From the NCBI RefSeq assembly GCF_001707825.1, contig NZ_LYBM01000009.1, positions 1 through 64,000 on the forward strand: a DNA stretch of 64,000 nucleotides, in the 5' to 3' direction. Origin of the DNA: Veronia pacifica. GTDB lineage: Bacteria; Pseudomonadota; Gammaproteobacteria; Enterobacterales; Vibrionaceae. The position numbers were made by a program, and so were the translations under genes. Each line of letters begins with the position of its first letter. Position 1 is the first letter of the stretch. The notes beneath the pieces were generated by a model, which was given only the letters and a program-made list of their open reading frames with translations, was not told where the DNA came from and did no database searches. This document shows, one piece after another, positions 53,438-63,572 of the stretch.

Positions 53438-54262
53438 TTACCTCACAGTATATTTAATGGCAAGCACATGTTTTTTTATATCGTCTGTCATGACTGCGTT
53501 CTGAGATGTTAAAACGTCCAGTTTCTCATCTAATAAAGAAAATATAAGTTTATTTGCATTGTTGTAGATATTTAATAAGTGAGTATATGAGACGTCAGTG
53601 TCGCTATAAATACCCGGAATATCTGATATATTCCTACTAATAGCTTGGATGTTAGATTGACTTTGGCAGGAGACGAAGCTTCTCAGTTTTAAAATGCGCT
53701 TTTGAAGAATTTTCGATTGTAACATTACTGACTGGTGTGCAGATGTTATACGCTTACCCAGTTTATGCACGGCAAACTCAAACCTCGTGTTTGCCTCGTT
53801 GACATCTGCCCAGGTTTGCCAGAACCAGATATAGTCGTCAAAGGCTTTTGTATTGGTCTCTTCTTTTAATAGGCAGTGGCAAACTTCACCAATGACAAAT
53901 ACAACCTGCTCAATCAAGGTTCTCTGTATGTGAGTCCAACTACGGGTAGTTTCATCACTCAAACTATGCGATACCGCCTTGACCCGCTCGCGCAACAAAC
54001 GAAACATTAGCCGTTGTTTCAAGTTACTTTGCTTTACCAGTAGATCACAGTTGCCAATCATCTTACGCAGAGCTGCCTGCTGTTCGTGATTGACAGAGAG
54101 CGGGTTAGCATCTGATAAACCAGCGATAAGAGAGACCTGACGTCGCAGAATCGTCAGCTGATAACGGTAATATTCGCATTGGCTCATGGGGTAGGGGGTA
54201 CGTTCCAACGCAGTAGAAAGCCGTGTAAGCCAGACTTTAGTGAGTGAAATAACCTTCTTCAT
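53438..54262 (-). CDS. Hypothetical all-helical protein, possibly NIT-domain-like
   Basis: I do not firmly recognise this 274-residue protein. It appears almost entirely alpha-helical, with no signal peptide or membrane helix. Two segments resemble the repeats of the nitrate/nitrite-sensing NIT domain: LTILRRQVSLIAGLSDAN resembles the LQRERGLSAGFLAS pattern, and WADVNEANTRFEFAVHKLGK resembles the KE.AG.ERA pattern. Usual NIT partners (ANTAR, GGDEF, kinase or MCP domains) are absent. An excellent AAAGGAGGT ribosome site precedes the ATG, so it is surely expressed. It is convergent with the Aer-like receptor. The NIT assignment is inference. Confidence 0.6.
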   Translation of the reverse strand: MKKVISLTKVWLTRLSTALERTPYPMSQCEYYRYQLTILRRQVSLIAGLSDANPLSVNHEQQAALRKMIGNCDLLVKQSNLKQRLMFRLLRERVKAVSHSLSDETTRSWTHIQRTLIEQVVFVIGEVCHCLLKEETNTKAFDDYIWFWQTWADVNEANTRFEFAVHKLGKRITSAHQSVMLQSKILQKRILKLRSFVSCQSQSNIQAISRNISDIPGIYSDTDVSYTHLLNIYNNANKLIFSLLDEKLDVLTSQNAVMTDDIKKHVLAIKYTVR

Positions 54263-54377
54263 TGTCTACCTCCTTTCTCTTTTCAAGAAGAAGAGTTGCA
54301 GACACTATGCCAAATTTAAATTATTGAAATTTAATGATTTAATTTTTTATAAAGTGGTTTTTACGCCCACGTTAGTT

Positions 54378-54414
54378 CTTTGTTGCACTGATATTGTGCA
54401 GATAAGCAACAAAG
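54378..54414. repeat. 9-bp inverted repeat upstream of the helical protein gene
   Basis: CTTTGTTGC (54378-54386) and GCAACAAAG (54406-54414) are perfect complements. An inner pair TGCAC/GTGCA lies within. The element lies in the spacer between metG and the helical protein gene and directly abuts the metG terminator. It could be an operator or extended RNA hairpin. Confidence 0.5.
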
Positions 54415-54438
54415 AAAAAGGGAGCAATTACGCTCCCC
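54411..54438 (-). terminator. Terminator of metG
   Basis: On the minus strand GGGAGC-GTAATT-GCTCCC is followed by TTTTTCTTTG, about 30 bases downstream of metG. Confidence 0.8.
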
Positions 54439-54469
54439 TGTGGTGATGTTTCGTATCAGACGAAGTCGG

Positions 54470-56518
54470 TTACATAACTCGCATGCCAGCCTGAGCACCT
54501 TCATGCGGTTCGAGTAGCCAAAGGTCTTTTCCACCCGGGCCAGCAGCCAGAATCATTCCCTCAGACATACCAAACTTCATTTTACGGGGCTTAAGGTTAG
54601 CAACCACAACAGTGTACTTACCGATTAGCTCCTCAGGTTGATAAGCTGACTTGATACCAGAGAAGACCTGACGTGTTTCACCGCCAATATCCAGCTGGAA
54701 TTTGAGCAGTTTGTTTGCTTTTGGTACCGATTCACACGATACAATCTTAGCGATGCGTAAGTCGACCTTTGCAAAGTCATCGAACTCGATTTCATCTGCA
54801 ATTGGCTCTGCTTCCAGAGGGTTTTTCGCACTTTCAGCGGCTTTCTCTGCAACCGCTTTTTCTGCTGCGGCATCTTCTTTCGATGCTTCAATCAGCGCTT
54901 CCACATTTTTCGGGTCAATGCGGCTGAACAAGGCTTTGAACTTACTGATCTTGTGAGACGTCAGCGCGGTTGCGACACCATCCCAAGTCAACGTCTCGTT
55001 AAGGAACGCTTCTGAGCGCTCAGCCAGTTCAGGCATAACCGGTTTGAGGTAGGCCATTAATACGCGGAACAGGTTGATACCCATAGAGCAGATAGCCTGC
55101 AACTCAGCTTCTTTACCTTCTTCTTTAGCGATAACCCAAGGTGCTTTTTCATCGACGTATTGGTTGGCTTTGTCAGCCAGCGCCATAATTTCACGAATAG
55201 CACGGCTGAACTCGCGGTTTTCGTACATGTCGCCAATACGCTCAGCAGCAGCAGTAAACTCAGCATATAATGCTGGCTCTGCAACATCCGCTGAGAGTTG
55301 ACCGCCGAAACGTTTGGTAATGAATCCAGCATTTCGTGATGCCAGATTAACCAGCTTATTAACGATGTCTGAGTTGACACGTTGCACGAAATCATCAAGG
55401 TTCAGGTCGAGATCATCGATACGGTTGTTCAGTTTTGCCGTGTAGTAGTAGCGCAGACACTCTGGGTCGAGATGCTTGAGGTACGTGCTGGCTTTAATGA
55501 AGGTGCCTTTTGATTTTGACATCTTGGCACCATTTACTGTGACATAGCCATGCACAAACACATTGCTTGGTTTGCGGAATCCGGCACCTTCGAGCATTGC
55601 AGGCCAGAAGAGGCTGTGGAAGTACACGATGTCTTTGCCAATGAAGTGATACAACTCGGCATCGCTATCGGCTTTCCAATATTCGTTAAAGTCGACGTCA
55701 TCGCGTTTGTTACAGAAATTTTTGAACGAGCCCATGTAACCAATCGGTGCATCGAGCCAAACATAGAAGAATTTGTCTTTTTCGCCCGGGATCTCGAAGC
55801 CAAAATAAGGCGCATCGCGAGAAATATCCCATTGCTGCAAACCAGACTCAAACCATTCGTTCATTTTGTTGGCGGTTTCTTCCTGCAGTGCACCTGAGGT
55901 CGTCCACTCTTTTAACATGCTCTCAAACTGCGGCAGGTCAAAGAAAAAGTGCTCAGAGTCTTTCATCACCGGTGTTGCACCACTGACAGCAGACTTTGGA
56001 TTGAGTAGGTCAGTTGGGCTGTAGGTCTCACCACAGTTATCGCAGTTATCACCATACTGATCTTCTGTCTTACACTTAGGACAGGTGCCTTTGACAAAGC
56101 GATCAGGCAGGAACATGGACTTTTCTGGGTCGAAAAGCTGAGAAATAGTTCGGTTTGTAATAAACCCTTTGTTTTTCAGCTGAGTATAGATATAAGAAGC
56201 CAGCTCGCGGTTTTCATCACTATGGGTGCTGTGGTAGTTGTCATAGCTGATATCGAAGCCTGCAAAATCTGTTTCGTGTTCTTTTTGCATCTCCGCAATC
56301 ATGGCTTCTGGCTCAATGCCCAGTTGTTGCGCTTTCAACATGATAGGTGTGCCGTGTGCATCATCTGCGCAGATGAAGTTCACAGTGTTGCCGCGCAGGC
56401 GCTGGTAACGCACCCATACGTCTGCCTGGATATGTTCCAGCATGTGGCCAAGGTGAATAGAGCCGTTTGCGTAAGGCAAGGCACAGGTAACCAGAATTTT
56501 TCTTGGGTTTGCAGCCAT
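54470..56518 (-). CDS. metG: Methionine--tRNA ligase
   Basis: Class I synthetase of 682 residues, the long form. The HIGH-type motif is [11 protein letters not shown] (about 20-30). The zinc knuckle has [17 protein letters not shown] (about 145-162), and KMSKSKGT (about 333-340) is the activation loop. An Ala/Glu/Lys-rich linker leads to a C-terminal tRNA-binding OB domain (about 580-682; [24 protein letters not shown]). It is divergent from mrp, as in E. coli. Confidence 0.98.
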   Translation of the reverse strand: MAANPRKILVTCALPYANGSIHLGHMLEHIQADVWVRYQRLRGNTVNFICADDAHGTPIMLKAQQLGIEPEAMIAEMQKEHETDFAGFDISYDNYHSTHSDENRELASYIYTQLKNKGFITNRTISQLFDPEKSMFLPDRFVKGTCPKCKTEDQYGDNCDNCGETYSPTDLLNPKSAVSGATPVMKDSEHFFFDLPQFESMLKEWTTSGALQEETANKMNEWFESGLQQWDISRDAPYFGFEIPGEKDKFFYVWLDAPIGYMGSFKNFCNKRDDVDFNEYWKADSDAELYHFIGKDIVYFHSLFWPAMLEGAGFRKPSNVFVHGYVTVNGAKMSKSKGTFIKASTYLKHLDPECLRYYYTAKLNNRIDDLDLNLDDFVQRVNSDIVNKLVNLASRNAGFITKRFGGQLSADVAEPALYAEFTAAAERIGDMYENREFSRAIREIMALADKANQYVDEKAPWVIAKEEGKEAELQAICSMGINLFRVLMAYLKPVMPELAERSEAFLNETLTWDGVATALTSHKISKFKALFSRIDPKNVEALIEASKEDAAAEKAVAEKAAESAKNPLEAEPIADEIEFDDFAKVDLRIAKIVSCESVPKANKLLKFQLDIGGETRQVFSGIKSAYQPEELIGKYTVVVANLKPRKMKFGMSEGMILAAGPGGKDLWLLEPHEGAQAGMRVM

Positions 56519-56683
56519 AGTTCAGATAATTCGCTTTTGACAGAGTTAATCTAAGTAATCGACGAATCTTACCTGATACAAGGTAGAATGCCTAGCCGGA
56601 GACAGAGGTTCCTCTTCGTTTTCCGGTTGATACACAATAAGGTGGTGAGATTTTGCAAGGGTTAAAAGGAGCATTCATCGCAT

Positions 56684-57775
56684 ATGTTTTTTGGACGTAA
56701 CAAAAGCCAGCCTGTTGAGAAGTCGGCGTTGTCGGCACTACTAAATACGTTTTCTCATCCCATGCTTGTGGAAGGTTGGGCTGATCAGCCGGGTGTCGTT
56801 ATCCTGAAAGGTGATGATCAGGTGATAGTGCGCTTTCCATTTGCCAGTGGCGATATACGCCAAGAGTTAGAGTCGTGGCTATCGCAGCATGCGTCTGAGT
56901 TTCCCGATGGCATAACAATTCGCATTGAACAGAAAGTGGCGCCGCTCAAAACGGGTGACAAAGCCAAAATACGCGGCGTAAAAAATATTCTTGTTGTCAG
57001 TTCCGCAAAGGGCGGTGTCGGCAAATCGACGACGTCTGTCAACCTTGCACTGGCACTACTCTCTCAGGGGGCCAGGGTCGGAATATTAGATGCAGATATT
57101 TATGGCCCCTCGGTTCCATTGATGCTGGGTACGCAGGGAAAACAGCCCACATCTGAAGATGGTAAGACAATGATACCGATTGAAGCTCATGGTCTTTTCG
57201 CCAATTCAATCGGCTACCTGGTGCCTGACGATAATGCGATGGTATGGCGTGGCCCCATGGCGTCAAAAGCGTTTGCTCAACTGATGCAAGAAACCAATTG
57301 GCCATCTCTTGATTATCTTGTCGTTGATATGCCCCCTGGCACAGGTGACATCCAACTTAGTCTCGCTCAGCAGTTTCCGGTAACGGGAGCCATTGTGGTC
57401 ACCACGCCTCAGGACCTTGCACTGGCGGATGCAAACAAGGGCATTGCCATGTTCAATAAAGTGGACGTGCCTGTTGTCGGTGTAGTGGAAAACATGAGCT
57501 ACCATACTTGTAGTAAGTGCGGTCATCACGAATTTATTTTTGGTCAGGGTGGAGCAGAGAAAATGGCGTTGCAGCACGGTGTGGCGTTGTTAGCGCAAGT
57601 CCCTTTGCATCTCAGTATCCGACAGGATATTGATGAGGGAATACCGACGGTAGCTGCAAGGACCGACGATGAGCACACGGCAATTTACCGAGAGTTGGCT
57701 TTGTCTGTTGCCAGCCGTCTCTACTGGCACGGTGATGAAGAAGCGGAACAAATTGACATCAAATTCACGGGGTAA
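56684..57775 (+). CDS. apbC: Iron-sulfur cluster carrier protein Mrp/ApbC
   Basis: P-loop NTPase of the Mrp/NBP35 family that binds and transfers Fe-S clusters. The 363 residues include a short N-terminal MIP18-like region and the deviant Walker A SSAKGGVGKSTTSV. DADIYGPSVP, VDMPPGTGDIQL and the bridging-cluster CxxC in HTCSKCGHHEFIFG follow. It lies divergent from metG and upstream of udk-dcd, the conserved order metG-mrp-udk-dcd-asmA. Confidence 0.95.
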   Translation: MFFGRNKSQPVEKSALSALLNTFSHPMLVEGWADQPGVVILKGDDQVIVRFPFASGDIRQELESWLSQHASEFPDGITIRIEQKVAPLKTGDKAKIRGVKNILVVSSAKGGVGKSTTSVNLALALLSQGARVGILDADIYGPSVPLMLGTQGKQPTSEDGKTMIPIEAHGLFANSIGYLVPDDNAMVWRGPMASKAFAQLMQETNWPSLDYLVVDMPPGTGDIQLSLAQQFPVTGAIVVTTPQDLALADANKGIAMFNKVDVPVVGVVENMSYHTCSKCGHHEFIFGQGGAEKMALQHGVALLAQVPLHLSIRQDIDEGIPTVAARTDDEHTAIYRELALSVASRLYWHGDEEAEQIDIKFTG

Positions 57776-57928
57776 AAACATTTCTCATCGTATATTTGTG
57801 TCTAAATAATGCGCTGTTGACAAAGAAAATGTGCTCTGAGTCTTATTTTTGTGGCGCGTTGTGTTTCAACTCCCTATAATCAGGCGGTTTTATTTTCATC
57901 TCGCCACATATTTTCCGGGTATGCATTT

Positions 57929-58570
57929 ATGAGTGACAACAGTCAGTGTGTGATTATCGGCATTGCAGGGGCTTCAGCGTCAGGTAAAAGTCTGATTGCC
58001 AGAACCATTTATCAGGAACTGAAAGAGAAAGTGGGCGATCACCAGATTGGTGTGATCACAGAAGACCGCTATTATCGCGATCAGAGTCATCTGACTCTTG
58101 AAGAACGGATGCTGACAAATTACGACCACCCTCAGGCGTTTGATCATGACCTTTTGTGCCAGCATTTGTCATCCCTGATGGAAGGTAACTCGGTTGAAGT
58201 CCCTAATTACAGTTATGCCGAGCATACTCGAACCTCAGAAACGCAAACAATGACACCGAAAAAAGTCATTATTCTTGAGGGAATACTGCTGTTGACTGAT
58301 CCGCGTCTGCGCGAACTGATGCACGCCACCATCTTTATGGATACACCATTAGATGTCTGCCTGATGCGTCGTGTCAGCCGTGATGTGACGGAGCGTGGTC
58401 GCACCATGGAAACGGTTCTTGAGCAATATCAGAAGACGGTGAGACCTATGTTTCTCCAGTTTATCGAACCGTCAAAACAGTATGCTGACATTATTGTCCC
58501 GCGTGGTGGGAAAAACAGGATTGCAATTGATGTGCTCAAAGCTCACATTGCCAAATTGTTAAAAGCATAA
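57929..58570 (+). CDS. udk: Uridine kinase
   Basis: Phosphorylates uridine and cytidine in pyrimidine salvage. It is 213 residues from ATG 57929 ([14 protein letters not shown]). An upstream in-frame extension to 57851 lacks similarity to the family. The P-loop is GASASGKS. The base and sugar contacts lie in [13 protein letters not shown] and [13 protein letters not shown], and the lid arginines in [13 protein letters not shown] terminator follows immediately. Confidence 0.97.
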   Translation: MSDNSQCVIIGIAGASASGKSLIARTIYQELKEKVGDHQIGVITEDRYYRDQSHLTLEERMLTNYDHPQAFDHDLLCQHLSSLMEGNSVEVPNYSYAEHTRTSETQTMTPKKVIILEGILLLTDPRLRELMHATIFMDTPLDVCLMRRVSRDVTERGRTMETVLEQYQKTVRPMFLQFIEPSKQYADIIVPRGGKNRIAIDVLKAHIAKLLKA

Positions 58571-58571
58571 T

Positions 58572-58597
58572 AAAAAGCCGGGCTCACCCGGCTTTTT
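58572..58597 (+). terminator. Terminator of udk
   Basis: AAAAAGCCGGG/CCCGGCTTTTT with a short CTCA loop begins two bases after the udk stop. Confidence 0.88.
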
Positions 58598-58682
58598 CTC
58601 TCTTTGCCTCTGGATTCTTCATAATACTCAGTCAAGATAGTGAACCAGAAGCTAACCTTTTATAGATTTCAGGAGTTGCGCA

Positions 58683-59264
58683 ATGAGGCTATGCGACAGG
58701 CATATTATCGAACATCTCGATGAGGGGAAGATTGTCATTGAACCCCGGCCGGGCATCGCGTCCATCTCAGGTGTGACAGTAGATGTCTCTCTGGGAAACA
58801 AATTTCGCGTATTCAATGATCATGGCGCGCCTTATATTGATTTGTCTGGGCCAAAAGAACAGGTTTCTGCTCAGCTAGAAAAAGTGATGAGTGACGAAAT
58901 TCATGTTGAAGATGGTGACGCCTTCTATTTACACCCCGGCCAGCTGGCACTGGCGGTGACACATGAATCGGTGACTCTGCCAGATAGCATTGTTGGCTGG
59001 CTTGACGGGCGTTCATCATTGGCTCGTCTGGGTTTGATGGTTCACGTGACGGCGCACCGAATTGATCCGGGCTGGTCTGGAAAGATCGTGCTCGAATTTT
59101 ATAACAGTGGCAGATTACCACTGGCTTTGAGACCGAAAATGCCCATCGGCGCGCTAAGTTTTGAAATGATGTCAGGCTCAGCTGATCGCCCTTATAACAA
59201 ACGTGACAACGCGAAATATAAAAATCAACAGGGCGCGGTTGCCTCAAAAATTAACGAAGATTAA
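58683..59264 (+). CDS. dcd: dCTP deaminase
   Basis: Converts dCTP to dUTP, the main source of dUMP for thymidylate in enteric bacteria. The 193-residue trimeric enzyme has [15 protein letters not shown]. The active-site strand [27 protein letters not shown] contains the serine-arginine and glutamate ([10 protein letters not shown]) residues. An AGGAG ribosome site precedes the ATG. It is followed by a terminator, then asmA. Confidence 0.97.
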   Translation: MRLCDRHIIEHLDEGKIVIEPRPGIASISGVTVDVSLGNKFRVFNDHGAPYIDLSGPKEQVSAQLEKVMSDEIHVEDGDAFYLHPGQLALAVTHESVTLPDSIVGWLDGRSSLARLGLMVHVTAHRIDPGWSGKIVLEFYNSGRLPLALRPKMPIGALSFEMMSGSADRPYNKRDNAKYKNQQGAVASKINED

Positions 59265-59285
59265 TCAATAGCTTGTCTCACTAAA

Positions 59286-59317
59286 AGCGGCTGACCCGAG
59301 AGGTCGGCCGTTTTTTT
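59286..59317 (+). terminator. Terminator of dcd
   Basis: GCGGCTGACC/GGTCGGCCG forms a stem around CGAGA and runs into TTTTTTTATTTTT. Confidence 0.85.
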
Positions 59318-59411
59318 ATTTTTGGGAGAGTGCACTATGGCGTCGATCTGTTATGGTGTGTGACACTTCAGGGTGTGTATCCCGTATGCGGGAAAGGATG
59401 ATTCACAAATT

Positions 59412-61601
59412 ATGAAAAAGTTACTCTCAATCCTTTTTGGGCTAATGTTGGTTGCCGTCGTCGGTGTCGTTATTCTTGTTAATGTCATTGACCCCAATCA
59501 ATTCAAACCACTGCTGGTGGAGCAGGTGAAAAAGCAAACGGGTCGTGATTTGGTGATTGATGGCGATCTGAGCTGGCGTTTCTGGCCAAGCCTAGGTTTG
59601 TCAGTCGATAAGCTTGCTCTGAAAAACCCGGACGGATTTGGCGAGCCGAACCTGATAAGCATCGGCCATGCTGAAATGTCAGTGGCCGTGTTGCCACTGT
59701 TGTCTGATCATCTCGATGTCGGGCTGATTAGCCTCAGTGATACCCGTTTATATGTACATACTCTGTCAAATGGTGTCAGTAATCTTGATGGCATAACCGA
59801 CAAATCCTCGACACCGACCGAATCTACAACTGAGTCGTCAGACTCACAAACATCGCCTGATACGGAAGACACCACTAGTCCGAGTTCTGAATCTAATAGC
59901 CCTGATGAGGCGACGGGATGGCTAGTGCAGATAAATGGCGTTGAACTGGTAAACGCCAGTGCAGTGATTCGTGATGACAAAGCCGAATCTATCACTGAGC
60001 TTTCAAATATCAGTCTGTCGATGGGTGAGCTTAAAATGGATAGCTGGGTGCCTGTTAGTTTTGACATGAAGGGTAAACAAAACGCCCAGCAATTTTCTGC
60101 TAAAGGAAAAACTGAGCTAAATCTGAATCCTCAATACGTGAAAAGCCAGCTCAGGCAGCTTGAACTGACCGCAAGTTTCAGTGACGCAGCCACCCGTTTG
60201 GACAGCGCATCACTGACTATCGACAACCTGGGGTTCGGCCTTCCTGCAACCACTCAGTTCAAGGTAAAGGGTGAAGCCTCTGGAATGATATTTGATGCCA
60301 AGGGCAATATCATAGTCACTCTCGATGAGGCGATGTCCCTGCTCAAGGCCAATGTTGTTAGTCTGGATGCATCCCTTGAGGGTGAGGCGTTACCCAAGAA
60401 GACACTTGCTTTATCGGCATCGGCTGATGCCTCCTACGACCTGTCTAAAAAACGCGCAGACTTCACTGCCCTGACGTTGAAAGCGGACGATATTGCTGTT
60501 ATCGGTAAAGCCAGTGTGACGCTCAACGATATACCCGCTATTCGATTTGCTATGAATAGCGACAATATCGACCTTGATAAATTCCTTGGCCTCAAGGAAA
60601 CAAAAACTAATAAACCCCCTCAGCAGAAAAAGTCCCCAACAACGGGCGAGCCATCAAAAATCCCTGAAAAACCAGCCAAAGCTCCGATTTCAGATGTGGA
60701 ACCTGATTTAACAGCACTCAAGGGATTAGACCTCTCTGGTCAGATTAAGATTGGTCAGTTGAAAGCGGCTAATGTCAAAGTGAGCAAGGTCAACCTTGAT
60801 GTCGCGGTCAATCGTGGTTTGGTGTCCTTGAAGAGATTTACGGCTTCTTTGTACGACGGCGATGTCTCTGCGACAGGTGTTCTTGATACCCGCAAAAAAC
60901 TGGCAAGGTACTCGTTGAAACAAAACGCGACGGGAATTCAGATTCAGCCGTTACTCATGGATGCTGCGCAACAGGATATGTTGTCAGGCAAAGGGAATGT
61001 CTCGGTCAACCTGTCTGGTGCTGGTCTGTCTGAGAAAAAACTACGAGAGGGTATTAAAGGAACGGTCGGGCTCAACCTCACTGATGGTTCGGTGAAAGGT
61101 GTCAATGTCGCTGAGATGATTCGGGAAGCGAGGGCATTTTTGAAGGGTAAAAAAGCAGAATATGTTAAAGAAGAGCGCAAGACCGATTTTAGCGGCCTAA
61201 CTGCGACATTCCAACTAGGAAAAGGTATTGCATCAACGGACAATGTGAAACTTGAAGCGCCACTTTTACGTGTTCGCAGCGAAGGTAAAACGTCTTTGGT
61301 GAAAGAGACGCTTGATTTTCTGGTATTTGCGTCCGTGGTCGAAACCAGCAAAGGGCAGGGTGGAAAAGACATCGACGAGTTAAAAGATGTCACTATCCCG
61401 GTCAACATCATAGGCACTTGGCAGGCACCTGATTATAAACTTGACCTAAAGAAACTGGCGAAAGTGAATGCGGGCAAAAAGCTGGAGGAGAAAGCCCGGA
61501 AAGAGGCCGAGCGCGGTATCAAAAAGCTCTTGGGTGACAAAATAGGTGACGATAAGACCAAAGATTTAGCCGATCAGCTGCTAAAAGGGCTGTTTAACTG
61601 A
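59412..61601 (+). CDS. asmA: AsmA family protein
   Basis: Inner-membrane-anchored periplasmic protein of the AsmA family (TamB/VPS13-like bridge proteins implicated in outer-membrane lipid homeostasis). It is 729 residues from ATG 59412. One N-terminal helix (about 4-24) and the AsmA start motif DPNQFKPLLVEQVKKQTGRDLVIDGDLSW come first. The C-terminal AsmA domain contains LSGKGNVSVNLSGAGLSEK and VNVAEMIREARAFLKGK. A Ser/Thr/Asp/Glu-rich low-complexity insert spans about 131-169, and a Lys/Pro-rich one lies near 400-425. Both appear to be flexible linkers. Confidence 0.92.
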   Translation: MKKLLSILFGLMLVAVVGVVILVNVIDPNQFKPLLVEQVKKQTGRDLVIDGDLSWRFWPSLGLSVDKLALKNPDGFGEPNLISIGHAEMSVAVLPLLSDHLDVGLISLSDTRLYVHTLSNGVSNLDGITDKSSTPTESTTESSDSQTSPDTEDTTSPSSESNSPDEATGWLVQINGVELVNASAVIRDDKAESITELSNISLSMGELKMDSWVPVSFDMKGKQNAQQFSAKGKTELNLNPQYVKSQLRQLELTASFSDAATRLDSASLTIDNLGFGLPATTQFKVKGEASGMIFDAKGNIIVTLDEAMSLLKANVVSLDASLEGEALPKKTLALSASADASYDLSKKRADFTALTLKADDIAVIGKASVTLNDIPAIRFAMNSDNIDLDKFLGLKETKTNKPPQQKKSPTTGEPSKIPEKPAKAPISDVEPDLTALKGLDLSGQIKIGQLKAANVKVSKVNLDVAVNRGLVSLKRFTASLYDGDVSATGVLDTRKKLARYSLKQNATGIQIQPLLMDAAQQDMLSGKGNVSVNLSGAGLSEKKLREGIKGTVGLNLTDGSVKGVNVAEMIREARAFLKGKKAEYVKEERKTDFSGLTATFQLGKGIASTDNVKLEAPLLRVRSEGKTSLVKETLDFLVFASVVETSKGQGGKDIDELKDVTIPVNIIGTWQAPDYKLDLKKLAKVNAGKKLEEKARKEAERGIKKLLGDKIGDDKTKDLADQLLKGLFN

Positions 61602-61687
61602 TTTGTCTTTTGGAGTCATTGGGCAGATATCAGTAAACAGTCGCGGTAAAATTTTAGTGTTCACAGTAATAAGGAAGTAAGCAAGAT

Positions 61688-62716
61688 ATGGATTCAGTCA
61701 CACAGGCTGCGCTTGGCGCGACAGTTGCCGGGATAGTAGCGGGCAAGGAGTGCAGGCCAAAACACTTATTGGCAGGTGCATTGCTTGGCACACTTCCAGA
61801 TATGGATGTGTTGTTGGATCACGGTGATCCACTCAGTGATATGATTGGCCACAGAGGCTTTTCCCATTCTCTTTTCTTCCTGCTGCCTCTTTCTGGTGTC
61901 TTAGCCTTCTTGTGGCACAAATACAGTCGTACAGAGTGGTCTCTGGGGCACGTTTTTCTGTTTTGCCTGATGACGCTGACAACCCATCCCATGCTTGATT
62001 CGTTTACCAGTTACGGTACGCGCTTGTTCTGGCCCATCTTTCCGGAACCGATTGGGGTATCGAGTATTTTCATTATCGACCCTGTCTTCACCATACCCTT
62101 GCTCCTCGGTCTTCTCGGCGCGCTTTTATGGCGGGAAAAAGCAGCCCGGCTTTGCACCTATGGAATGGTACTTTCATCAGCATATTTACTTTGGTCTGTT
62201 GCTGCGATGGAGATGATTAAATATCGCACTGAGTCAGTGTTAGTAGGCACCTCCATGAAGGGTCAATCGATATTCATTACACCGACTCCCTTTAATACCC
62301 TGCTGTGGCGCGTGGTGGTTCGTGATGAAAATACACAGTGGGAAACCTTATTGTCTTTATTGGATAAGGGAGAGGGGGCTGAGTGGCTAAAAACAGAGTC
62401 CGGCAAATGGCCCAATGAAGACAAACCTGAGTTGATAAGAAAGTTTGAATCGTTTACCGATGGGTTTATCCGTTACACAGAAGAGGATAACCAGCTGATC
62501 GCAACAGATATAAGACTAGGTATGGCGGAGTATCATCCTTTCTCCTTTATTGTCGCGAATTGGGATTCAGGAAGGTGGCAAGCTCAGACACCCGTGCAAA
62601 TTGAGCCGGGCCCAGTTGTGCCTGGTTCTGTACCTGCAATGTGGCTGCGCCTGCTCGGTGATCAGAACATCGATGCCAGACTGTGCAAAGGGGACGCCTG
62701 CTACGGAAAAAAATAG
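61688..62716 (+). CDS. YdjM-type metal-dependent hydrolase-like inner-membrane protein
   Basis: The 342-residue membrane protein belongs to the LexA-regulated/YdjM hydrolase family. The N-terminal signature is MDSVTQAALGA; LLAGALLGTLPDMDVLLDHG follows. Putative metal ligands appear in HRGFSHSLFF and THPMLDSFTSYGT. There are about five membrane helices between 45 and 200, then a soluble C-terminal half. No experimentally firm substrate is known to me. The last codons overlap the terminator of the convergent btuR gene. Confidence 0.85.
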   Translation: MDSVTQAALGATVAGIVAGKECRPKHLLAGALLGTLPDMDVLLDHGDPLSDMIGHRGFSHSLFFLLPLSGVLAFLWHKYSRTEWSLGHVFLFCLMTLTTHPMLDSFTSYGTRLFWPIFPEPIGVSSIFIIDPVFTIPLLLGLLGALLWREKAARLCTYGMVLSSAYLLWSVAAMEMIKYRTESVLVGTSMKGQSIFITPTPFNTLLWRVVVRDENTQWETLLSLLDKGEGAEWLKTESGKWPNEDKPELIRKFESFTDGFIRYTEEDNQLIATDIRLGMAEYHPFSFIVANWDSGRWQAQTPVQIEPGPVVPGSVPAMWLRLLGDQNIDARLCKGDACYGKK

Positions 62717-62740
62717 GAGCTGTTGATTCAGCTCCTATAC
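62708..62740 (-). terminator. Terminator of btuR, overlapping the 3' end of the YdjM-type gene
   Basis: On the minus strand ATAGGAGCTG/CAGCTCCTAT is followed by TTTTTTT. The T-run is encoded by the last two lysine codons of the convergent gene. Confidence 0.8.
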
Positions 62741-62766
62741 ATACATTTCAGTCGTCACTGATGATA

Positions 62767-63357
62767 CTACCAGTCGATACCTTTGCGTGCTTTAACCCCA
62801 GATTCAAAAGCGTGTTTTACACTTCTGACCTCTGATACGGTATCTGCCATATCGGTGAGTGTACGATGCGCGCCACGGCCTGTGATGATCACTGATTGCT
62901 CAACAGGCCTATTGTTTAGCGCTTCAACCACCTCCTCCAGCGCGACGTAGTCATAGCTGACCATATATGTCAGTTCATCGAGCAATACCACGTCGTAATT
63001 TGGGTCGGCAAGCATTTTTTTACATTCTTGCCATACTTGCTGGGCTGCTTCAGTGTCGGCAGATTTATCTTGTGTATCCCAGGTAAAGCCAGTCGCCATA
63101 ACATGGAAATCCACACCATTATTTGCAAGGAGATTTCGCTCCCCGCATTCCCATGTCCCCTTGATAAACTGGGCAACACCGCATTTTTGACCATGCCCTG
63201 TGGCACGGGCAATCATGCCAAAACCTGAGGTGGATTTTCCTTTACCGTTACCAGTGATAACCAATAACAGCCCTTTTTCTGTTTGTGCTGCTGCCACTTT
63301 TTCATCGACTTTCTGTTTGATTTTACTTTGTCTGGCTTTGTAGCGTTCTTCACTCAT
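62767..63357 (-). CDS. btuR: Cob(I)yrinic acid a,c-diamide adenosyltransferase
   Basis: Attaches the 5'-deoxyadenosyl group to reduced corrinoids (CobA/CobO/BtuR type). The 196 residues have the P-loop TGNGKGKST near 36-44, and QFIKGTWECGER. The Walker B-like VVLLDELTYM and ITGRGAHRTLTDMADTVSEV also match. No cobalamin riboswitch was seen upstream, nor other cobalamin genes nearby, so salvage of imported corrinoid is the likely role. The start follows a weak site (AGGACACCTCCACTC). Confidence 0.96.
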   Translation of the reverse strand: MSEERYKARQSKIKQKVDEKVAAAQTEKGLLLVITGNGKGKSTSGFGMIARATGHGQKCGVAQFIKGTWECGERNLLANNGVDFHVMATGFTWDTQDKSADTEAAQQVWQECKKMLADPNYDVVLLDELTYMVSYDYVALEEVVEALNNRPVEQSVIITGRGAHRTLTDMADTVSEVRSVKHAFESGVKARKGIDW

Positions 63358-63572
63358 GAGTGGAGGTGTCCTTTAGCTGTCATCATGCTCTAAATTGTTC
63401 GCTATCATAGCTGAGTCAACAGAGGCAGTGCTACTGTGTAGAGATAATTGGTCCCGTTTTTATTGCTCGTCGTGTTCAAAGAGAATGTAAGGCCATTACT
63501 GATAGTGCTTGGGTATACACTAAAAGTGAATCTCTGGGATAATTGCGCAATATCAAGTTTGAAGGAATGAAT

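Noticed and set aside
63358-63572. Search for a cobalamin riboswitch upstream of btuR
   Set aside because: No B12-box-like sequence or extended structured leader was recognised.
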